NCBI GenBank assembly: GCA_039707465.1
Contig: CM077643.1
Span: 378,860,419 to 378,924,418, forward strand
Length of the DNA stretch: 64,000 nt
Source of the DNA: Rhabdophis nuchalis
Lineage: Eukaryota > Chordata > Lepidosauria > Squamata > Natricidae
Reading direction: 5' to 3'
The notes beneath the pieces are model-generated. The model worked only from the letters and a program-made list of their open reading frames with translations, did not search any database and was not told where the DNA came from. Below, in pieces: positions 59,804 through 64,000 of the stretch. Made by a program: the position numbers and the translations under genes. The stretch's first letter is position 1, and every line of letters begins with the position of its first letter.

Positions 59804-60312
59804 GATTGGTTGTACAGAACGTTGGAAAATTGAAATGCTTTGTTTTCGAAGTTCTCCTTTTTCTATTTTGTGCTCAGGATGAGATTTGCCAGCCTCGCAG
59901 AAAGTATTCCAAGCTCAAATATTTTGTAGTCATATTCCTGATACCTTTTCTTATCTCTGGTGAAGGATTATGATACAGTATATCTGAAATGCGCTGGACA
60001 GAAGCAATTTTTAGAAGTTACACATAAGTAACATTTCAATAAGCTAGAGTTCTGGCATCCCTTGCGATTTCACTGACTTAGTTTTGGACTTTGAGAGGTG
60101 CCATCCAACTTATTCCCTTTAACATTCTTTCTGTGTAGTAGAAAGAAAGCTGTTCTGTAACATTAACATATTTAAGAAGATTTGTCAAATGGAGTGGATT
60201 TCCAGACTCAAGTATCAGTCCTGGAAAGGGACTTCCCATTTCTTGTGAGAAGCAGAAGTAAATTGGGTAGACCTCTTCTTCCTAGTAAATATCTTGGTTT
60301 CTTTTTTCTTAG

Positions 60313-60476
60313 GGCAGCTGAAGAGGACAAAATGTGCTGAAATTGATGTAGAAACCCCAGAATCCATCTTGGTGAACACCAATCTGCGAGCCCTAATCAA
60401 CAAGCATACATTCATGGGACTACCAGTTGAATGTCAGCAGAAGCTGCTCCTGCTCCTGCCAGAGGTGGACAGGCAG
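60313..60476 (+). CDS. ASXL2: ASXL2 coding exon (start of DEUBAD/ASXH domain)
   Basis: This 164-nt exon follows TTTTTTCTTAG ending at 60312 and precedes GTGGGT at 60477. It opens with two bases that complete Arg and ends in phase 0. It encodes [33 protein letters not shown] and the hydrophobic helix [14 protein letters not shown]. This is the first half of the DEUBAD (ASXH) domain, which binds the BAP1 C-terminus and stimulates removal of ubiquitin from H2A Lys119 in the PR-DUB complex. The [11 protein letters not shown] helix is a hallmark of the domain in all ASXL paralogues. Confidence 0.97.
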
Positions 60477-60615
60477 GTGGGTGTCCATGGAGGGACGGGA
60501 GGAAACAGGTCAGGGGGTTAACTTTTCCCCATAGCTTTATATAACAGAGCTATTGTGCAGAACTTGGGCTGTGCAACAGTAAGGGCGCAAGATTCCCAAC
60601 ACTCAATAAATTACT

Positions 60616-60621
60616 CTTCTT

Positions 60622-60664
<43 letters not shown>

Positions 60665-60935
60665 TTATTAAATTTATACCCCGCCCTTCTCCTTGTTAGG
60701 ACCCAGGGCGGCGCACAGGCATTATTAAAACCACAAAATACAATAAATATCAATTAAAATATATTAAATTAGTTAACCCGTGCTAAAACCCATGTTAAAA
60801 ACCTTCCCAAATTATAATTTATTTTTAAAAAGTCAGAAACGGGGGGCTATCCTAGGCCGGCTTGCTGAAATAAATAGGTCTTAAGACGTTGGCGGAAGAG
60901 GCGGAGGTCCGAGATAGTGCGAAGGTCTGTGTTAG
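60616..60935 (-). mobile_element. CR1/L3-type LINE 3' end with (AAAT)n tail
   Basis: On the plus strand the block opens with (TTTA)n repeats (about 60617-60667), then AAATTTATACCCCGCCCTTC, the complement of the same 3' end as at 48075-48480. It continues into the last codons of the reverse transcriptase (near 60880-60930). It is strongly 5' truncated. The tail has grown into a microsatellite. Confidence 0.8.
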
Positions 60936-61371
60936 CAAATAGACGTTCAGTTTGTGAAACTATCTTGTTTTCTGCTTCCTCGGCTCAAAATTAAAATTAC
61001 ATCAAACTTTTTCTTATTGTTGATGTATCAGCAAGAATTGGGTCCCTATTTGCTCCCTGTGGTAGTTTAGAGCCTTGTAAAAGGAAACTGTCTTTTTTAG
61101 GCTGCTGGGTGTCTAATATTGGCATTTTTAATGAGAATAAAAGTCTTAACCTTCAATGCTTTTACTGTGGTTTGATTGTGGCATTTAGTGCAAAGAAGTG
61201 CAAGGCTACATTTGAGAGGCTTGCCATTAAGCTATTCTCATGGGCATCCATCTCCAAATATTTTAATAAGATGTCCAGACCTTCATGGGGAACACACACG
61301 TCTTAGGACAGATGCGGGCAAGCTTTCATATATATTGCATTTTCTTATATGAATGCAATATGCAAAGGAAC

Positions 61372-61594
61372 CAGAGATGGGTTCCTACCTAGTCGATCCG
61401 GTTCAGCCAAATAGGTAGTAATTCCGGTGGACACTTGACCATATCGGTTTTATCCTCAGCAGCGCCATCTTGATTTTCTGTTCTGCACATGCGCAGAATA
61501 ATCTTGAAAAAATGTAATGTTTATTCCTTTTTTACTGTTATGCGCATGCACAGATTGTTTTAAATGCAGTAATGGCGGCCGGAACCCACCCCTG
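61372..61594. mobile_element. hAT-like MITE (GGGTTCC family)
   Basis: Ends CAGAGATGGGTTCC and GGAACCCACCCCTG relate this to 25911-26159, as do the internal GCGCCATCTTG and CGCATG motifs. The flanking 8-mers match only at 5 positions, suggesting age. Confidence 0.7.
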
Positions 61595-61866
61595 AAACTC
61601 ACTGTTGTTCTATGCTATTGCACCATTTTTTCCCAGTTCCTAAAGTCTCTGCACAAATGAACAATCATTTCCAAATCATTTATAAGGCAGAAGAGGCTAA
61701 AAACCAGAGACCATCTTACCCTAGAAAGATAAAATGCAAGGAGTTCCTTCTTTAAGGCCTCGCTAGGATTAACCCATCACTTTATCTGCCTGGTTTCATG
61801 AGTTCCTGAAGAAAGTCGAGTACTTGGCAGCATATTTTTATACCTCCTACCCCATGTGCCTTTCAG

Positions 61867-61963
61867 ATTGGAATGGATGGTTTGATGAAGCTTAGCAGTT
61901 CTGCCCTCAACAACGAATTCTTTAACTCTGCTGCGCAAGGATGGAAAGAGCGACTGTCAGAAG
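61867..61963 (+). CDS. ASXL2: ASXL2 coding exon (DEUBAD domain, NEF motif)
   Basis: This 97-nt exon follows GTGCCTTTCAG ending at 61866 and precedes GTGAGG at 61964. It enters in phase 0 and leaves after one base. The peptide [20 protein letters not shown] then [12 protein letters not shown] contains the NEF loop (LNNEFF). In the DEUBAD family this loop supports activation of the partner deubiquitinase. The exon is well conserved apart from the Ile-Gly-Met start. Confidence 0.97.
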
Positions 61964-62240
61964 GTGAGGACCTCCAGAGACAGGTCTCTAGGTTTCTGAG
62001 GATGTTTCAGAGGGGTTGGTGAGAATGAACAGATTTTTACTGGAAGAGTTACTTGTGCAAAGAAGCATACGGCCAGAGCTATAAATGAAATAAAAATAAC
62101 TTCCTTCGCCATTTCTAAGGTATGAATGTTGGTGACTTTTGAAAATGTTTGTGACATGTTCAGGAAAGTCAGTAAAGCAAAGAAAAGGCAGACGTTTCTG
62201 TATCTTGCTAATTTCTTTCCTTCCACTCTGTGTGTGGCAG

Positions 62241-62346
62241 GGGAGTTCACTCCAGAGATGCAGCTGAGACTACGGCAGGAATTAGAAAAGGAGAAGAAAG
62301 TGGAACTTTGGAAAGAGTGCTTCTTTGAGAGCTATTATGGTCAGAG
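62241..62346 (+). CDS. ASXL2: ASXL2 coding exon (end of DEUBAD domain)
   Basis: This 106-nt exon follows TGTGTGTGGCAG ending at 62240 and precedes GTAAGG at 62347. Two bases complete Gly, and the exon ends two bases into a Ser codon. The peptide [20 protein letters not shown] then [14 protein letters not shown] is the charged helix that closes the DEUBAD region. The preceding intron is only 277 bp, the shortest seen here. Confidence 0.97.
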
Positions 62347-62835
62347 GTAAGGATTGAACCTGCCTTGCCTGATCAACATGCCCTTTTCTTTTCTTTCTGA
62401 GACTTTTGAGCTGCTGGTATGTGGGCCTGGACTCTGAACTAACTATACCACTGCCCTGAAGGCTGCTTTGGAGGGGTGCTTTATTTTGTATTGCACCATT
62501 AAGGAATGAATTATCCAAATAGTCAAAGCACTTTAAATATTTGATTTCAGGAATATTTTAAATAATTTTGGAAAGGGGCCTAATATTTCAGTTGAGGGTT
62601 TGAAAAAGCAGTCTCTTGAGCGGAATATCCATCGCTGAGAATATACTAAAACGGGAACTTCTCTGTTCACAGAATGGTCTATTGGCTAGTGCAGTGCAGG
62701 CCTCTGCTGTATTGGTTTTTACAAGGGACATGGTTCCCAGGATTGGAGCTCCTTCTGCTATTTCAGCTTCAGAGGGAAGGAAGAAGGAACTTACAGTCGT
62801 TTTAAAGGAAGAGATCTCCACTGCTTGCCTTAAGG

Positions 62836-62956
62836 CAGGGGTGGGCAAACTTTGCAACTTTAAGTCTGAAGGACTTCAGCTCCCAGAAATCTCCAGCCAG
62901 CCTTGCTGGGAGCTGAAGTCCTTCAGACTTAAAGTTGCAAAGTTTGCCCACTCCTG
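62836..62956. mobile_element. Foldback hAT MITE
   Basis: A 121-bp palindrome with ends CAGGGGTGGGCAAACTTTGC and its near complement, arms shared with 4330-4443, and an exact duplication CCTTAAGG (62828-62835, 62957-62964). Confidence 0.92.
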
Positions 62957-63295
62957 CCTTAAGGCCACGATTAGTTTCTTCTCCTTTAATCTACGATGTC
63001 AGCTTTGGTCCTCCTCAGTTACTTCTTTTTCATAATGAAGAAAAACATCCCTTCCCTTGACAATCAGTTGAGATTTTCCATTATGCTGATTCATTTTCTC
63101 CTTCTGTCACTCTGTATCTGTTCATTCCTAACACAGCTATTGCTTTTAACCATTGCCTGGGTTTCATAAGTCATCCCAACAACTTAATAACCCACAACAC
63201 GAAAACAAGCCAAGACTAACCTAAACCAAGCTTAGCGTGTTGTGTAAATGTACCTATTAGGTATTTATTTGACCAAAGTACATATATAGTACAGA

Positions 63296-63606
63296 TGCGA
63301 TGGAGTTTGGCAGTTTGAATCTCTAGTGCCGTATAACAGAATAAGCTCCCGTTACTTGTCCCAGCTTCTGCCAACTTAGCAGTTCGAAAGCATGGAAAAA
63401 TGCAAGTCGAAAAATAGGAACCACCTTTGGTGGGAAGGTAATAGTGTTCTGTGTACCTTCGGCGTTTAGTCATGCCGGCCATATGACCACGGAGACGTCT
63501 TGGGACAGTGCTGGCTCTTTGGCTTTGAAACAGAGATAACTACCGCCCCCTAGAGTTGGGAACGACTAGCACATATGTGCGAGGGGAACCTTTACCTTTA
63601 CCTTAC
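63296..63606 (+). mobile_element. Sauria SINE, 5' truncated
   Basis: It contains AATAAGCTCCCGTTACTTGT, TGCCAACTTAGCAGTTCGAA, GGCGTTTAGTCATGCCGGCC, GACCACGGAGACGTCTTGGG and the tail GGGGAACCTTTACC, then repeated TTTACC. This is the squamate Sauria SINE, whose 3' end matches the BovB LINE that mobilises it. Confidence 0.88.
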
Positions 63607-63791
63607 ATATATAACAAGAACCAACCTATTTCTATTCTGACAGGCTTCAAGTCTTGAATACTTGTTGCTTTCCTGTGAAAAGTTGGCACTTTCAAAAGAT
63701 TTCCTTATTGAATGACATTCTCTGCTTGTGGAGAAGGGAAGAATTGTCCTGTATCTTATCAATGTCTCTGCTTTCTCTTTCTGTCTTCTAG

Positions 63792-64000
63792 TTCTGGGCT
63801 AAGCCTTGAAGAGTCCAAACAACTGACATCTTGTATTTCTACTGTTCACAATCAAGCCCAGACTGGGAATCCAGCACCTCAGTTACAGAAGTGCATAGTA
63901 GTCCATAAAGCAGTACCTGACCAAGAACAGACCAATCCTCTGGTGGGTCCAAAGGTACAGGTTCTCCCAGCCGTAACAGCAGCTGCTAAAAGAGAGGAGA
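63792..64000 (+). CDS. ASXL2: ASXL2 coding exon, 3' partial (runs off the window)
   Basis: This exon starts after CTGTCTTCTAG ending at 63791. One base completes the Ser codon left by the previous exon, and the frame then stays open for 69 codons to the window end. It begins SGLSLEESKQLTS, matching the ASXL2 stretch just after the DEUBAD domain. The rest is a poorly conserved Gln/Val/Ala-rich linker. A donor-like AAG|GTACAG at 63953-63960 is probably unused, because the open frame continues and the corresponding exon is long in other vertebrates. The remaining protein, including the C-terminal PHD finger, lies beyond the window. Confidence 0.9.

Noticed and set aside
63953..63960. 5' splice donor ending the last ASXL2 exon
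   Set aside because: AAG|GTACAG is possible, but the frame continues open to the window end and this exon is long in other vertebrates. It cannot be settled without the following sequence.

Overview
The window is a piece of a vertebrate chromosome, most likely from a squamate and probably a snake. It carries a Sauria SINE with its typical 3' tail, CR1-type LINE tails that run directly into microsatellites, an intact DIRS retrotransposon, and many short hAT repeats. The only host gene recognised is ASXL2 on the + strand. ASXL2 is the Polycomb-linked partner of the BAP1 H2A deubiquitinase. Ten consecutive coding exons lie at 28662-28744, 34989-35097, 36490-36643, 54199-54293, 56780-56894, 58253-58393, 60313-60476, 61867-61963, 62241-62346 and 63792-64000 (the last runs off the window). 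All splice sites are GT-AG, all phases agree, and the 424 joined codons contain no stop. They encode the HARE-HTH domain (first two exons), a Ser-rich and basic linker (next four) and the DEUBAD/ASXH domain (next three). The start-codon exon and the C-terminal PHD finger lie outside the window.

Positions 1-28661 lie upstream of the first ASXL2 exon seen here and are inferred to be its first intron. This region is packed with mobile DNA: small hAT-type elements (6099-6417, 21552-22544 and others), a full-length 2.1-kb L1-like element with only ORF1 (6465-8564, bounded by 17-bp target duplications), and a DIRS retrotransposon (8748-14595) that split an older hAT-like MITE. There is also a decayed CR1-type LINE (17735-19455) and a cluster of alternating tRNA-derived repeats (22720-24065).

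That cluster holds the most unusual signal. Just after the tRNA-like (A-box/B-box) segment of each repeat lies a motif that folds as a type I hammerhead ribozyme. Four copies are visible: two keep every invariant core base (22860-22906 + and 23471-23517 -), and two carry core mutations.

The other introns are also repeat-rich. The largest (36644-54198) holds a 5.3-kb hAT element with an 8-bp target duplication and remnants of a ZBED-like transposase. Inside it sits a second hAT element, which in turn contains a truncated CR1-type LINE with a 525-codon open frame. Nearly all hAT target duplications have TA at the centre (nnnTAnnn), as expected for the Buster branch. Long stretches between these elements show no recognisable feature.
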